A DNA stretch of 64,000 nt from an uncultured Ilyobacter sp. (GTDB taxonomy: Bacteria > Fusobacteriota > Fusobacteriia > Fusobacteriales > Fusobacteriaceae), in assembly GCF_963668085.1 (NCBI RefSeq), contig NZ_OY764059.1:496001-560000 (forward strand), in the 5' to 3' direction. This document shows positions 26,337-35,668 of this stretch, piece by piece. The first letter of the stretch is position 1, and each line of letters begins with the position of its first letter. A program made the position numbers and the translations under genes. The notes beneath the pieces are model-generated. The model saw only the letters and a program-made list of their open reading frames with translations, did not search any database and was not told where the DNA came from.

Positions 26337-26662
26337 AGCTTTATTACTTTCTTTGCTTGTCCAAAGAAAGTAACCAAAGAAAAGACACCCCTAAAAAGAT
26401 TCCTAAAATCATTTCTGAACTAACTTTCACTTGAAATATAGTCGGTAAACCTCCTTATTTCAAAGAAAGTGGATTTCAGAAAAGGTGATTTCTTGACGGA
26501 ATTTTTTAAAGGGGAAAGTTGTCTAAAAATCCAAAATTTTTATTTTCTCTCTGCGTAACTACTTTCTTGTCTGAGTGTCTTCTGAGAGAAAAAGGTCTTG
26601 ACCTTATTCGTGTTAATATTTTTAGTCTTTTATCAGTGCTCATTCGTGACAAAATATTTTTT
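26337..26662. repeat. Repeat R1, second copy
   Basis: It follows the order of 20618-20940: TTACTTTCTTTG-CTTGTC-CAAAGAAAGTAA palindrome at 26341-26371, then GAAAAGACACCCC, CTAAAATCATTTCTGAACTA, CCTCCTTATTTCAAAGAAAG, GACGGAATTTTTTAAAGG and an ATTCGTG block (26606-26655). The two copies differ by small indels only. It fills the recR-ald gap, and no gene was seen. Confidence 0.85.
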
Positions 26663-26673
26663 TATTAACTAGC

Positions 26674-27789
26674 TTATTTACATACATCTTCTAAAGGGGT
26701 GTACTTAAGGTCTAGATCTTTTGCCACCTGTTCATAGACTAGTTTTCCGTCGATTACATTGATTCCGTTGATTAATTCTGGATATTTTTTGCAGGCCTGG
26801 TGGATATCCATACCTGCTAAGGCTCTGGCGTATTTCAGAGTGGCGTTGTTTAGTGCATAGGTAGAAGTTCTGGCAAAGGCACCAGGCATGTTTGCCACAC
26901 AGTAATGAAGGACATCATCAACAAAAAAGATAGGTTCTGCATGTGTTGTGGCCTTAGAAGTCTCGAAACACCCTCCCTGGTCAATGGCCACGTCAACTAA
27001 GACGGTTCCAGGCTGCATTTTTTTGATATGTTCTCTGGTCACAAGTTTTGGAGCCTTGGCTCCTGGGATGAGTACAGTACCTATGACAAGGTCGGCATTT
27101 ACTACAGCTTCCTCAATATTATGAGAGTTGGAATATATGGTTTTTATCTTGTTTCCGTAGATGTCGTCTAGGTATCTTAATTTATGGATGTCAAGGTCTA
27201 TGATAGTGCAGTCGGCCCCTAAACCTACTGCCATCTGAAGGGCATTTTGTCCTGCCACCCCAGCTCCTAAAATCACACAGTTTGCTCTCTTGGTACCTGG
27301 TACCCCTCCTATGAGAATTCCCTTTCCTCCTTGGTTTTCCTGGAGATAAAAGGCTCCCATCTGAGTCGCCATCCTTCCTGCCACCTCTGACATAGGTGCA
27401 AGGAGGGGAATGGACTTGTCTTCTAAAACTATGGTTTCATAGGCGATACATGTGGCTCCTGATGCCATGAGCCCCTCTGTCTGAGGCTTGTCTGCAGCTA
27501 GGTGAAGATAGGTATAGAGGAGATGGTTTGGCTTTAGACAGGCTATTTCCCTAGGCTGAGGTTCCTTTACCTTTATGATCATATCTGCAGTTTCAAATAC
27601 CTCTTCTAAAGAGTCTAGCATCTGTGCCCCTGCCTTGATATAATCCTCATCAGATATTCCAACCCCTATACCTGCACTGGTTTCAATAAATAACTGGTGA
27701 CCGTCAGCCACAAGTTGAGCCACCGATGCGGGAATAAGACCTACTCTGTTTTCGTTGTTTTTAATCTCTTTAGGTACACCTATTTTCAT
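26674..27789 (-). CDS. ald: Alanine dehydrogenase
   Basis: NAD-dependent alanine dehydrogenase, 371 residues (family about 370). The start MKIGVPKEIKNNENRVGL is typical. The substrate-binding Lys in MIIKVKEPQ (about 75) and His in YTYLHLAADK (about 96) are present, as is the Rossmann motif VILGAGVAGQNA near 170-181. It interconverts alanine and pyruvate plus ammonia, useful for amino-acid fermentation. A promoter-like pair (27855-27827) and GGGGGT ribosome site precede it. It is a single minus-strand gene ending near the R1 repeat. Confidence 0.97.
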   Translation of the reverse strand: MKIGVPKEIKNNENRVGLIPASVAQLVADGHQLFIETSAGIGVGISDEDYIKAGAQMLDSLEEVFETADMIIKVKEPQPREIACLKPNHLLYTYLHLAADKPQTEGLMASGATCIAYETIVLEDKSIPLLAPMSEVAGRMATQMGAFYLQENQGGKGILIGGVPGTKRANCVILGAGVAGQNALQMAVGLGADCTIIDLDIHKLRYLDDIYGNKIKTIYSNSHNIEEAVVNADLVIGTVLIPGAKAPKLVTREHIKKMQPGTVLVDVAIDQGGCFETSKATTHAEPIFFVDDVLHYCVANMPGAFARTSTYALNNATLKYARALAGMDIHQACKKYPELINGINVIDGKLVYEQVAKDLDLKYTPLEDVCK

Positions 27790-27826
27790 TCTAATACCCC
27801 CTTAAACAATATTCTATATTATTTTA

Positions 27827-27855
27827 TGTATACAACTATGTTCTATTAAAATCAA
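27827..27855 (-). promoter_or_regulatory. Predicted sigma-70 promoter of ald
   Basis: Minus strand TTGATT (27855-27850), 17-base spacer, TATACA (27832-27827), about 38 bases before the ald start codon. The -10 is only a moderate match. Confidence 0.55.
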
Positions 27856-28049
27856 CTTTATAAATGATAAATATTTTTTTAACTAAAATAGTATTTTTTA
27901 GGAAACAATTTGTCCAAAGTATAGGTACTTTATATGAAAATATAATAGGCAGTATAAAATTTTATTTTTTTCATAAGAAGATGCTTTTATTTGTTAGAAG
28001 AATGGTAAAATGATATAATTGATCTAGTTGTTGATTAAAGTAAGTTTTA

Positions 28050-28490
28050 AACTTCTGTTTCTTTTCCTTGATGAAAAGTAACCAAAAATCAAGGCCTGTG
28101 AAAAATAAGCTAAATGCCTTCGGAAATCTAAGTAAAAATCAAAACTCGCTTCGCTCAGACAGTTGATTTTTTCTAGAGATTTCTCTCAGTCATTCTTAAC
28201 GCTTATTTTGTCAATGGCCAAAAACTTTAAAAAAACTTTTGTGTGCGTAAACTTTGGAAAACCTTTGCGCTTGCTCCTAAAGTGAGACCATATGATTTTA
28301 TATTTTTTTGAATTTCAAGTCGCAGGGCTTATACAGGAAAGAACCCGCACTCAGCCGTCCCACAGAATAAGTTCCGCAGGGTACCGAGGACTGTAGCTCT
28401 CAAAGGCGATAAAAGAAATATATACTTCCTAGACATTTGAAAATTCTTGAACTTTTGGTTACTTTTCTTTCAAGAGAAAAGTAACGGAGC
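28050..28490. repeat. Repeat R2, complex copy, partly inverted
   Basis: The 750-bp gap before uvrA is mainly this block. 28055-28215 (AAAAGTAACCAAAAATCAAG, CTCGCTTCGCTCAGACAG, TTCTTAACGCTTATTTTGTC) is related to 33640-33835. 28390-28487 (GGACTGTAGC, AAAGGCGATAAAAGAAATAT, TTTGAAAATTCTTGAACTTT, ending in GTTACTTTTCT/AGAAAAGTAAC) is the reverse complement of 37115-37245. No protein was recognised, and 27860-28040 shows nothing identifiable. Confidence 0.8.
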
Positions 28491-28542
28491 TTTTAAATTG
28501 AAATAGATTAAACTTATATAAAAATAATAAAGAGGTGAACCC

Positions 28543-31371
28543 ATGCTAGATAAAATAGTAATAAAAGGGGCAAGAGAACACAATCTCAAAAATATAAATA
28601 TAGATATACCTAAAAATAAATTTGTGGTGATAACTGGAGTGAGTGGAAGCGGAAAATCCTCCCTAGCCTTTGATACCATATACTCTGAAGGACAGAGAAG
28701 GTATGTAGAAAGCTTATCTGCCTATGCCAGACAGTTTATCGGTCAGATGCAAAAGCCAGATGTGGACAGTATAGAGGGACTTTCCCCTGCCATATCCATA
28801 GAACAAAAGACCACCAATAAGAATCCTAGATCTATAGTGGGGACAATGACAGAGGTCTATGACTATATGAGGCTTTTATTTGCCCATGTGGGAACTGCTC
28901 ATTGTCCTATCTGCGGAGAAAAGGTGGAGAAGCAGAGTATAGAGGAGATGGTAGACAGCATCCTCATGAGATTCCAAGAGGGAGCCAAGATAATACTCAT
29001 GTCCCCCCTTGTTAAGGAGAAAAAAGGAACCCATAAGAATCTTTTTATCAACCTGCAGAAAAAGGGCTTTGTTAGGGTAAGGGTAAATGGAGAGGTGTTG
29101 CATCTCGAGGACGAGATAGAATTAGATAAGAATAAAAAGCACACTATAGAGGTGGTTGTAGACAGGGTAGTTCTAAAAAAAGAGGACAAGGACTTCATAA
29201 GCAGATTCACCCAGTCGGTAGAGGCATCTACGGAACTTTCAGGTGGAAGGGTGCTCCTCAGTATAGGGGGGGAAGATTATAGTTATAGTGAAAATTTTGT
29301 CTGCCCAAATCATGAGGAAGTGAGTATACCAGATATAAATCCGAGGCTTTTTTCCTTTAATGCACCTTACGGAGCCTGCCCCGAATGTAATGGCCTTGGG
29401 AAAAAACTAGAAGTAGATGAAAACAGGCTAATCGAAGATGAAAATCTATCCCTGAATAACGGGGGAATATACATCCCAGGAGCGGCAGCGAGAAAGGGCT
29501 ATAGCTGGGCTGTCTTTCAGTCTATGGCAAGAGCCTTTGATATAGATTTAGATAAGCCTGTGAAAGATCTTTCTAAAAGAGAACTGGATATAGTTTTTTA
29601 CGGCGTGATAGGAAAGAGCTTCAGGGTAGATTACAAGGGAAGAGATTTTCAGTATCACGGAATGAAAGAATATGAAGGGGCCATCAGAAACCTAGAGAGA
29701 AGATATTATGAGACTGCCTCTGATTCTATGAAAGAAGAGATAGAAAATAAGTACATGATAGAAAAAATTTGCAAGGTATGTAACGGTAAAAGACTCAAGC
29801 CTGAGGTCTTGGGAGTCACTATAAATGAAAAAAATATCATGGAAATATGTTTTGTAAGTGTAAAAGAAGCCCTGGAGTTTTTTCAGAATCTCAAGCTAAG
29901 TCCAAAAGAGGAGATGATAGCCAAAGAGATACTAAAAGAGATCAGAGAGAGGCTCTCTTTTATGATAAATGTGGGACTAGATTACCTCAGTCTTGCCAGA
30001 GAGACCAAGACACTTTCTGGGGGAGAATCCCAGAGAATAAGGCTTGCCACACAGATAGGCTCAGGTCTAACAGGTGTGCTCTATGTATTAGATGAGCCAA
30101 GTATCGGTCTTCATCAGAGAGACAACAACAAACTCCTTACAACCTTAAACAGACTAAAAGACTTAGGAAACACCCTTATTGTAGTAGAACATGATGAGGA
30201 TACTATGTTTCAGGCTGATTATATATTTGATTTAGGTCCCGGTGCAGGAAGGTTTGGGGGAGAGATTGTAGCCAAGGGAACTCCCAAGCAGATCATGAGA
30301 TCAAAAAAATCTCTAACTGGAAAATATCTAAATAAAAATATCAAAATAGAGACTCCTGAAAAAAGAAGAAAATGGAAGAAAAGTATAAAATTACAGGGAG
30401 CTTCGGGGAATAACCTAAAGAATATAGATGTGGAGATACCATTAGGAGTAATGACTCTGGTAACAGGGGTAAGTGGAAGTGGTAAATCCACCCTTATAAA
30501 TCAGACTCTGTTTCCTCTGCTATTTAACATGCTCAATAAAGGGAAACTTTATCCCCTTGAAAATAAAGGGATAAAAGGAGTGGAAAAGCTAGACAAGGTT
30601 ATAGATATAGATCAGAGTCCTATAGGAAGGACGCCTAGATCAAACCCGGCAACTTATACTAAAATTTTTGACGACATAAGAAACCTATTTGCAGAAACAA
30701 AAGAATCTAAGATTCGTGGATATAAAAAAGGAAGATTTTCATTTAATGTGAGAGGGGGAAGATGTGAGGCCTGCCAGGGAGCCGGGATAATAAAAATAGA
30801 GATGAACTTTCTCCCAGATGTATATGTAGAGTGTGAGGTGTGCAAAGGAAAAAGATATAATCGAGAGACCCTAGAAGTAACTTATAAGGGAAAGAATATA
30901 TCTGATGTACTGGGAATGAGTGTAGGAGAGGCCTATGAGTTCTTTGAAAAGATACCCTCTCTTGAGAGAAAACTAAGGGTTCTCATGGAAGTGGGCTTAG
31001 ACTATATAAAACTCGGCCAGCCTGCCACCACCCTTTCTGGTGGAGAAGCTCAGAGGATAAAACTAGCCACAGAGCTCTCAAAAGTTGCCAGGGGCCACAC
31101 TGTCTATATCTTAGACGAGCCTACAACAGGACTTCATTTTGAGGATATCAGAAAATTACTAGAGGTACTAAATAGGCTGGTGGACAAGGGAAATACGGTA
31201 ATTGTAATCGAACACAATCTCGACGTTATCAAAACAGCAGACCATATAATCGATATAGGGCCTGAAGGTGGAGATGAAGGTGGAAAGATAATAGCAGTGG
31301 GAACACCTGAGCAGCTTATAGAGATAGAGGAAAGTTATACAGGGCATTATCTGAAAAAAGTGATGGAATAG
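28543..31371 (+). CDS. uvrA: Excinuclease ABC subunit A
   Basis: UvrA, 942 residues. Two ABC modules carry Walker A motifs GVSGSGKSSLAFD (about 31) and GVSGSGKSTLIN (about 644), signatures TLSGGESQRIRLA and TLSGGEAQRIKLA, and Walker B VLDEPSIGLH and ILDEPTTGLH. Zinc modules are CPICGEKVEK, CPECNGLGKK/CKVCNGKRLK and CEACQGAG/CEVCKGKRY. It is the damage-sensing ATPase of nucleotide excision repair, working with UvrB and with the UvrC encoded at 51802-53604. ATG 28543 follows AGAGGTG. No obvious operon partner lies upstream. Confidence 0.98.
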   Translation: MLDKIVIKGAREHNLKNINIDIPKNKFVVITGVSGSGKSSLAFDTIYSEGQRRYVESLSAYARQFIGQMQKPDVDSIEGLSPAISIEQKTTNKNPRSIVGTMTEVYDYMRLLFAHVGTAHCPICGEKVEKQSIEEMVDSILMRFQEGAKIILMSPLVKEKKGTHKNLFINLQKKGFVRVRVNGEVLHLEDEIELDKNKKHTIEVVVDRVVLKKEDKDFISRFTQSVEASTELSGGRVLLSIGGEDYSYSENFVCPNHEEVSIPDINPRLFSFNAPYGACPECNGLGKKLEVDENRLIEDENLSLNNGGIYIPGAAARKGYSWAVFQSMARAFDIDLDKPVKDLSKRELDIVFYGVIGKSFRVDYKGRDFQYHGMKEYEGAIRNLERRYYETASDSMKEEIENKYMIEKICKVCNGKRLKPEVLGVTINEKNIMEICFVSVKEALEFFQNLKLSPKEEMIAKEILKEIRERLSFMINVGLDYLSLARETKTLSGGESQRIRLATQIGSGLTGVLYVLDEPSIGLHQRDNNKLLTTLNRLKDLGNTLIVVEHDEDTMFQADYIFDLGPGAGRFGGEIVAKGTPKQIMRSKKSLTGKYLNKNIKIETPEKRRKWKKSIKLQGASGNNLKNIDVEIPLGVMTLVTGVSGSGKSTLINQTLFPLLFNMLNKGKLYPLENKGIKGVEKLDKVIDIDQSPIGRTPRSNPATYTKIFDDIRNLFAETKESKIRGYKKGRFSFNVRGGRCEACQGAGIIKIEMNFLPDVYVECEVCKGKRYNRETLEVTYKGKNISDVLGMSVGEAYEFFEKIPSLERKLRVLMEVGLDYIKLGQPATTLSGGEAQRIKLATELSKVARGHTVYILDEPTTGLHFEDIRKLLEVLNRLVDKGNTVIVIEHNLDVIKTADHIIDIGPEGGDEGGKIIAVGTPEQLIEIEESYTGHYLKKVME

Positions 31372-31427
31372 ATTTTATAAATTAAAATTCCTAGTGAGAG
31401 TTATCAATATTTTTAGGGGTGGGGTAA

Positions 31428-33560
31428 TTGGAGAAGAGATTTGGTGCATTTAACGGTGTTTTTCTTCCGACGTTTTTAACTATAATAGGTGTAATTTTTT
31501 ATCTGAGATTTGGATGGATAGTAGGAAATGCAGGAGTTATGGGAACTATCAGTATAGTTGTCTTGGCTCATGTGATAACTATAGCAACGGCACTTTCTAT
31601 GTCCTCTATAACTACCAATATGGATGTCAAGGGAGGAGGGGCTTATTACCTTATTTCTAGAAGTCTCGGCCTAGAGATCGGAGGGAGCATAGGGATACCC
31701 CTATACTTATCCCAGGTGATATCTGTAGCCCTTTATATACTAGGATTTGTAGAGTCGGTAAAGATGATATACCCAGCTGTAAATGATAAATTTATAGCTC
31801 TTGCAGTGACGGTGATAATAGGGATAATCTCTGCGGTAGGAGCAGACTTGGCGGTGAAAACCCAGTATGTGGTTTTTTCGGTGATAATCCTGTCTCTAGG
31901 GACTATAGCTATATCTGGTAACTATGATATGGTCCCTGTGTCTCTAGGAAGTTTTTCTGCCAGCGGCAACTACTGGAAGGCCTTTGCTGTTTTTTTCCCG
32001 GCGGTAACAGGAATACTGGCAGGGGTTAGTATGTCTGGGGATCTGAAAAATCCTAGAAAGGATATTCCCAAGGGGACCTTGGCGGCTATAGGGGTTACCT
32101 TTGTCATCTACCTTATACAGATATTCTGGCTGGGAATGAATGTATCTGAAGGAGAACTTCTGAACAACAAGCTGATAATTATATCCAAGACAAGGTTTCC
32201 TATTTTTATAATAGGCGGGATATGGGCTGCCACCCTGTCTTCTGCACTAGGGAGTATGGTAGCGGCTCCTAGGACTATGATGGCCCTGTCAAAGGACAGT
32301 GTCTTTCCAAAAATCTTCGGAAAAGGAAGCGGAAAATCCAATGAACCTAGGATAGCCTCTTTGGTAAGTTTTATCATAGCCATTATATTTATAATAAAGG
32401 TTAATTTAGATTTTGTGGCTCCTGTAATAACAATGTTTTTCCTAAATACCTATGGGGCAATAAATATGGTGGCAGCTCTAGAAACTTTGGTGGGGAACCC
32501 GAGTTACAGACCTACTTTCAAGACCCCGTGGATCGTATCCCTTATAGGGGCTTTAGGCTCATACAGGGTTATGTTTTTGATAAATTCCAATGCCACAATA
32601 ATCTGTCTGGCTTTTACTCTCTGCATCTATCTCTACCTAAGTAAAAAAAATATAAGCCGAACCTGGGGAGACTTGCGAGACGGAGTTTTGGTTTCCATTA
32701 TAAGGGTATGTCTTTTAAAGCTTAGATTTAACCAGAAAAAGGAAAAAAACTGGAAACCTGATGTTCTTGTTTTTTCAGGAGAACCAGAAAGCAGAAGTGA
32801 TTTGGTTTATCTTGCTCAGCAGTTTTCAAAGGGCAGGGGGATAATAACTTTAGTCCACTATATTTTTGGAAGAATAGAGGACAAAAAAGAGGAAGTAAAA
32901 GAGGCAAAAAAAGGTTTAGAAAAATATATAAGAGAAAACAGCTTAAATGCCTTTTCTGAGGTGGTAGTTGGCTCAGATATGACTGCCACAATGGAAAAAA
33001 CTGTACAGACCAACGGAATAGGCTTGCTAAAACCTAACACCGTACTCATGGGGATTCCAAAATCTTCAGAACGTGTTCCACCTCTTATTAGATTTATAAG
33101 AAAGATTACCTATTTTGACAAAAATCTTATTCTTTTGGTGGAAAATGACGAAAACTCATTTGGAAATAAGAAGACCATAGATATATGGTGGAGAGGTCTA
33201 GAAAATAACGGAAATCTCATGCTGAACTTGGCACACCTTATGTCCTTAAATGATGACTGGAAAAAATGCAGGATAAGGCTTCTCAGTATAGTGAGAACTC
33301 CCAATGAATCAAATGAAAGAGAAAGAATACTAAAAAAAATGTTAGATTATCTCAGGATAGACGCCGAGGTAAAGGTCGTGAGCAAAGAGAAGGAAAAGAG
33401 TATATCTGAGATGATATATGAAAATTCCAAAGAGACAGACCTTGTATTTATGGGGCTTGCAGTTCCAGCCGAGCACAGAGAGGACGAGTACTATGAGAGA
33501 CTCTTGAACATGACAAAGGGTCTTAAAACTGTGCTCCTTGTAAAGGGTAGGTTGGTGTAG
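31428..33560 (+). CDS. Amino acid permease / cation-chloride cotransporter-like protein
   Basis: 710 residues. Residues about 8-410 form a 12-segment APC-superfamily transporter. The opening GVFLPTFLTIIGVIFYLRFG and GGGAYYLISRSLGLEIGG match SLC12 (Na-K-Cl cotransporter) relatives more than classical amino acid permeases. VTGILAGVSMSGDLKNPRKDIPKG is the conserved TM6-7 region. The C-terminal 270 residues are cytosolic, with two universal-stress-like repeats (VLVFSGEPESRSDLVYLAQ, FMGLAVPAEHREDEYYERL). Start is TTG 31428 after GGGGTGGGG. The transported ion or solute is not determinable here. Confidence 0.82.
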   Translation: MEKRFGAFNGVFLPTFLTIIGVIFYLRFGWIVGNAGVMGTISIVVLAHVITIATALSMSSITTNMDVKGGGAYYLISRSLGLEIGGSIGIPLYLSQVISVALYILGFVESVKMIYPAVNDKFIALAVTVIIGIISAVGADLAVKTQYVVFSVIILSLGTIAISGNYDMVPVSLGSFSASGNYWKAFAVFFPAVTGILAGVSMSGDLKNPRKDIPKGTLAAIGVTFVIYLIQIFWLGMNVSEGELLNNKLIIISKTRFPIFIIGGIWAATLSSALGSMVAAPRTMMALSKDSVFPKIFGKGSGKSNEPRIASLVSFIIAIIFIIKVNLDFVAPVITMFFLNTYGAINMVAALETLVGNPSYRPTFKTPWIVSLIGALGSYRVMFLINSNATIICLAFTLCIYLYLSKKNISRTWGDLRDGVLVSIIRVCLLKLRFNQKKEKNWKPDVLVFSGEPESRSDLVYLAQQFSKGRGIITLVHYIFGRIEDKKEEVKEAKKGLEKYIRENSLNAFSEVVVGSDMTATMEKTVQTNGIGLLKPNTVLMGIPKSSERVPPLIRFIRKITYFDKNLILLVENDENSFGNKKTIDIWWRGLENNGNLMLNLAHLMSLNDDWKKCRIRLLSIVRTPNESNERERILKKMLDYLRIDAEVKVVSKEKEKSISEMIYENSKETDLVFMGLAVPAEHREDEYYERLLNMTKGLKTVLLVKGRLV

Positions 33561-33567
33561 GTGCCTT

Positions 33568-33850
33568 CTGTTACTTTTCTCTTGAAAGAAAAGCACCCCA
33601 AGGGCATTTCCTCCCTCTGGTCAGGGCATAACCAAAAGTTCAAGGCTGTGAAAAATCAGCTAAATAACCTTGAAAATCCAATAGCAATAAGAAAACTCAG
33701 AAAACAAGTTTCTGAGAACCAGAAAATATACTCGTGCAACTCGTTATTTTTTGGCTACTCGCTAGGCTCAGACAGTCTATTTTTTCTAAGGATTTTACTT
33801 CGGTTATTCTTAACGCTGATTTTGTCAATGCCATTTAAGGTCAAAATATT
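33568..33850. repeat. Repeat R2, third copy
   Basis: It begins with GTTACTTTTCTCTTGAAAGA and CACCCCAAGGGCATTTCCTC, as at 37115, and continues with CAAGGCTGTGAAAAATCAGC and TTCTTAACGCTGATTTTGTC, as near 28100-28215. An open frame crossing it (33561-33863) reads only repeat sequence and is not taken as a gene. The rest of the gap to murI (33851-34013) has a TATAAT at about 33983 as possible -10 only. Confidence 0.8.
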
Positions 33851-34013
33851 TTTAAGGTATTAAAGTGATTATTGGCAGGACAAGTGTTGAGAAATATCTT
33901 CAGTTTTACTTAAAAAAAGTAATAGAACCTTCAATCGCAATAATTAAAAAATAACAACAAAGAGTAAAAAATGAATTTGTGCTATAATTATTTTTAGAGG
34001 TGAATATAAGTAT

Positions 34014-34826
34014 ATGGATAATAGAGGAATAGGGGTTTTTGATTCTGGATTCGGGGGCCTTACAGTTGTAAAAGAGATAAAAAAAGTACTTCCTGGGGAA
34101 AAAATATATTATTTCGGAGATACGGCGAGACTGCCCTATGGTTCAAAATCAAAGGAAAATATAATTCATTATTCCCTGGAAATAGCAGAATTTCTAAAAA
34201 CCAAAGATATAAAAGCCTTGGTAGTGGCCTGCAACACAGCATCTGCCTTTGCCTTGGAGGAGTTAAAAAAGCACTGCTCTTTTCCTGTGATAGGGGTTAT
34301 AGAGGCAGGGAGCAGAAGGGCTCTCGGGATGACTAAGAAGGGCAAGGTGGGAATCATAGGCACAAAGGGGACAGTTTCTAGCGGTGTATATAACAGGTCT
34401 CTATCTAAGGGAAGGGATGGTATAGAGGTCTACTCTAAGCCCTGTCCATTGTTTGTGCCCTTAGTGGAAGAGGGGATGATAAAAGACGAGGTTACAGAGA
34501 TAATGATAGACAGATATCTAGGTGAGTTTAAAAACAAGGTTGATTCTCTTATCATGGGATGCACACACTATCCCCTATTAGAAGATGAGATAAAAAAATA
34601 TTTTGAAAAATATGAGCTTGAAGTTGTAAATCCAGCTGTGGAAACTGCCCTTGAACTAGAAAAACTATTGGCAGACAAAAATCTTGTCTCAAAGAAAAGC
34701 AAGGGGGAGATAGAGTTTTATGTCAGCGACTCTCCTGATCACTTCAAGAAGTTAGGTGAGATGTTTTTGGGAGATAAGATAGACAGGGTGGATAAAATAA
34801 ATATAGAAGATTATTGGAGAGGATAA
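34014..34826 (+). CDS. murI: Glutamate racemase
   Basis: MurI, 270 residues. It opens GIGVFDSGFGGLTVVKEI. The two catalytic cysteines lie in VVACNTASAFALEEL (about residue 73) and SLIMGCTHYPLLEDEI (about 184). It makes D-glutamate for peptidoglycan. The start is ATG 34014 after AGAGGTG; an ATG six bases upstream is out of frame. Only one base separates it from ruvA, so the two genes are co-transcribed, ending at the terminator near 35,480. Confidence 0.97.
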   Translation: MDNRGIGVFDSGFGGLTVVKEIKKVLPGEKIYYFGDTARLPYGSKSKENIIHYSLEIAEFLKTKDIKALVVACNTASAFALEELKKHCSFPVIGVIEAGSRRALGMTKKGKVGIIGTKGTVSSGVYNRSLSKGRDGIEVYSKPCPLFVPLVEEGMIKDEVTEIMIDRYLGEFKNKVDSLIMGCTHYPLLEDEIKKYFEKYELEVVNPAVETALELEKLLADKNLVSKKSKGEIEFYVSDSPDHFKKLGEMFLGDKIDRVDKINIEDYWRG

Positions 34827-34827
34827 A

Positions 34828-35427
34828 ATGTTTGAATATCTCAAGGGTGAATTGACATTAAAAAAACTGGAGTATGCAGTGTTAGATATAAATGGAATAG
34901 GTTATAAGGTGAATATTTCTCTTAAGACCTATGAAAAACTCAGTTTAGGAGAAAAAACAAAACTATACATATATAACTATATAAGAGAGGATATGTTTAA
35001 ACTCATAGGCTTTGCAGAGGAGAAAGAGAGAAATTTATTTGAAATTCTCATAAATGTAAACGGTATAGGGGTTTCTTTAGCCCTTGCCATACTGTCAACC
35101 TTTGATGTAGAGGACATGAGGGATATTGTATCTAGGGAAGATGTGAAACTTCTGACCAAGGTTCCGAAACTTGGGATAAAAAAGGCACAAAAATTGATAG
35201 TAGATGTGAAGGACAAACTGAAAGGTCTGCAGCTAGAGGAGGGGGCATCTGGAAGTACGGCGTCAAAAGGAATTCAGATAGAGGAAGAACTGTATATGGC
35301 CTTAGAATCTTTGGGATACAGTAAAAAGGATATAGAAAAATTAGTAACAAGGGAAGAGATCATGGCCTATGAAGGTATAGAGGCTGCAATAAAGGATGTT
35401 CTGAGAAAAATACAGAGCAAACTTTAA
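34828..35427 (+). CDS. ruvA: Holliday junction branch migration protein RuvA
   Basis: RuvA of 199 residues. Domain I is the OB-fold (MFEYLKGELTLKKLEYAVL, GIGYKVNISL). The two helix-hairpin-helix motifs of domain II are NVNGIGVSLALAILS and KVPKLGIKKAQKLIVDVKDK. Domain III is the small RuvB-binding helical bundle (EELYMALESLGYSKKDIEKL). It binds four-way junctions as a tetramer and loads the RuvB motor, not present in the window. It directly follows murI by one base. Confidence 0.96.
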   Translation: MFEYLKGELTLKKLEYAVLDINGIGYKVNISLKTYEKLSLGEKTKLYIYNYIREDMFKLIGFAEEKERNLFEILINVNGIGVSLALAILSTFDVEDMRDIVSREDVKLLTKVPKLGIKKAQKLIVDVKDKLKGLQLEEGASGSTASKGIQIEEELYMALESLGYSKKDIEKLVTREEIMAYEGIEAAIKDVLRKIQSKL

Positions 35428-35460
35428 TTTGAAAATTTAGGATAAAGTATAAAATTATAA

Positions 35461-35498
35461 AGGAGTAGTACCTCTATCAAAGAGACTACTCTTTTTTA
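35461..35498 (+). terminator. Terminator of murI-ruvA
   Basis: GAGTAGT (35463-35469) pairs with ACTACTC (35485-35491), then TTTTTT. An ATTCGTG-like repeat fragment (TTTATTGGTGTTCATTCATT) begins right at its T-run. Confidence 0.88.
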
Positions 35499-35668
35499 TT
35501 GGTGTTCATTCATTACAAAACTTATTTTGATTTTCTTGGGAAATTTAATTGCAAAGTGGATAAATTTTAAGAGCTTAAATCTAAAGGAAATTTAGGTTAA
35601 AAGAGTAAAATACAGAAAGGGTATTTCGGACAAAATTTATGAACAGTAACAAAAGGGGTGGGATGATT

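Noticed and set aside
33561..33863. A 100-codon open frame right after the cotransporter gene
   Set aside because: It is made of R2 repeat sequence that recurs in other gaps in different frames and orientations. No ribosome binding site or protein family was recognised.
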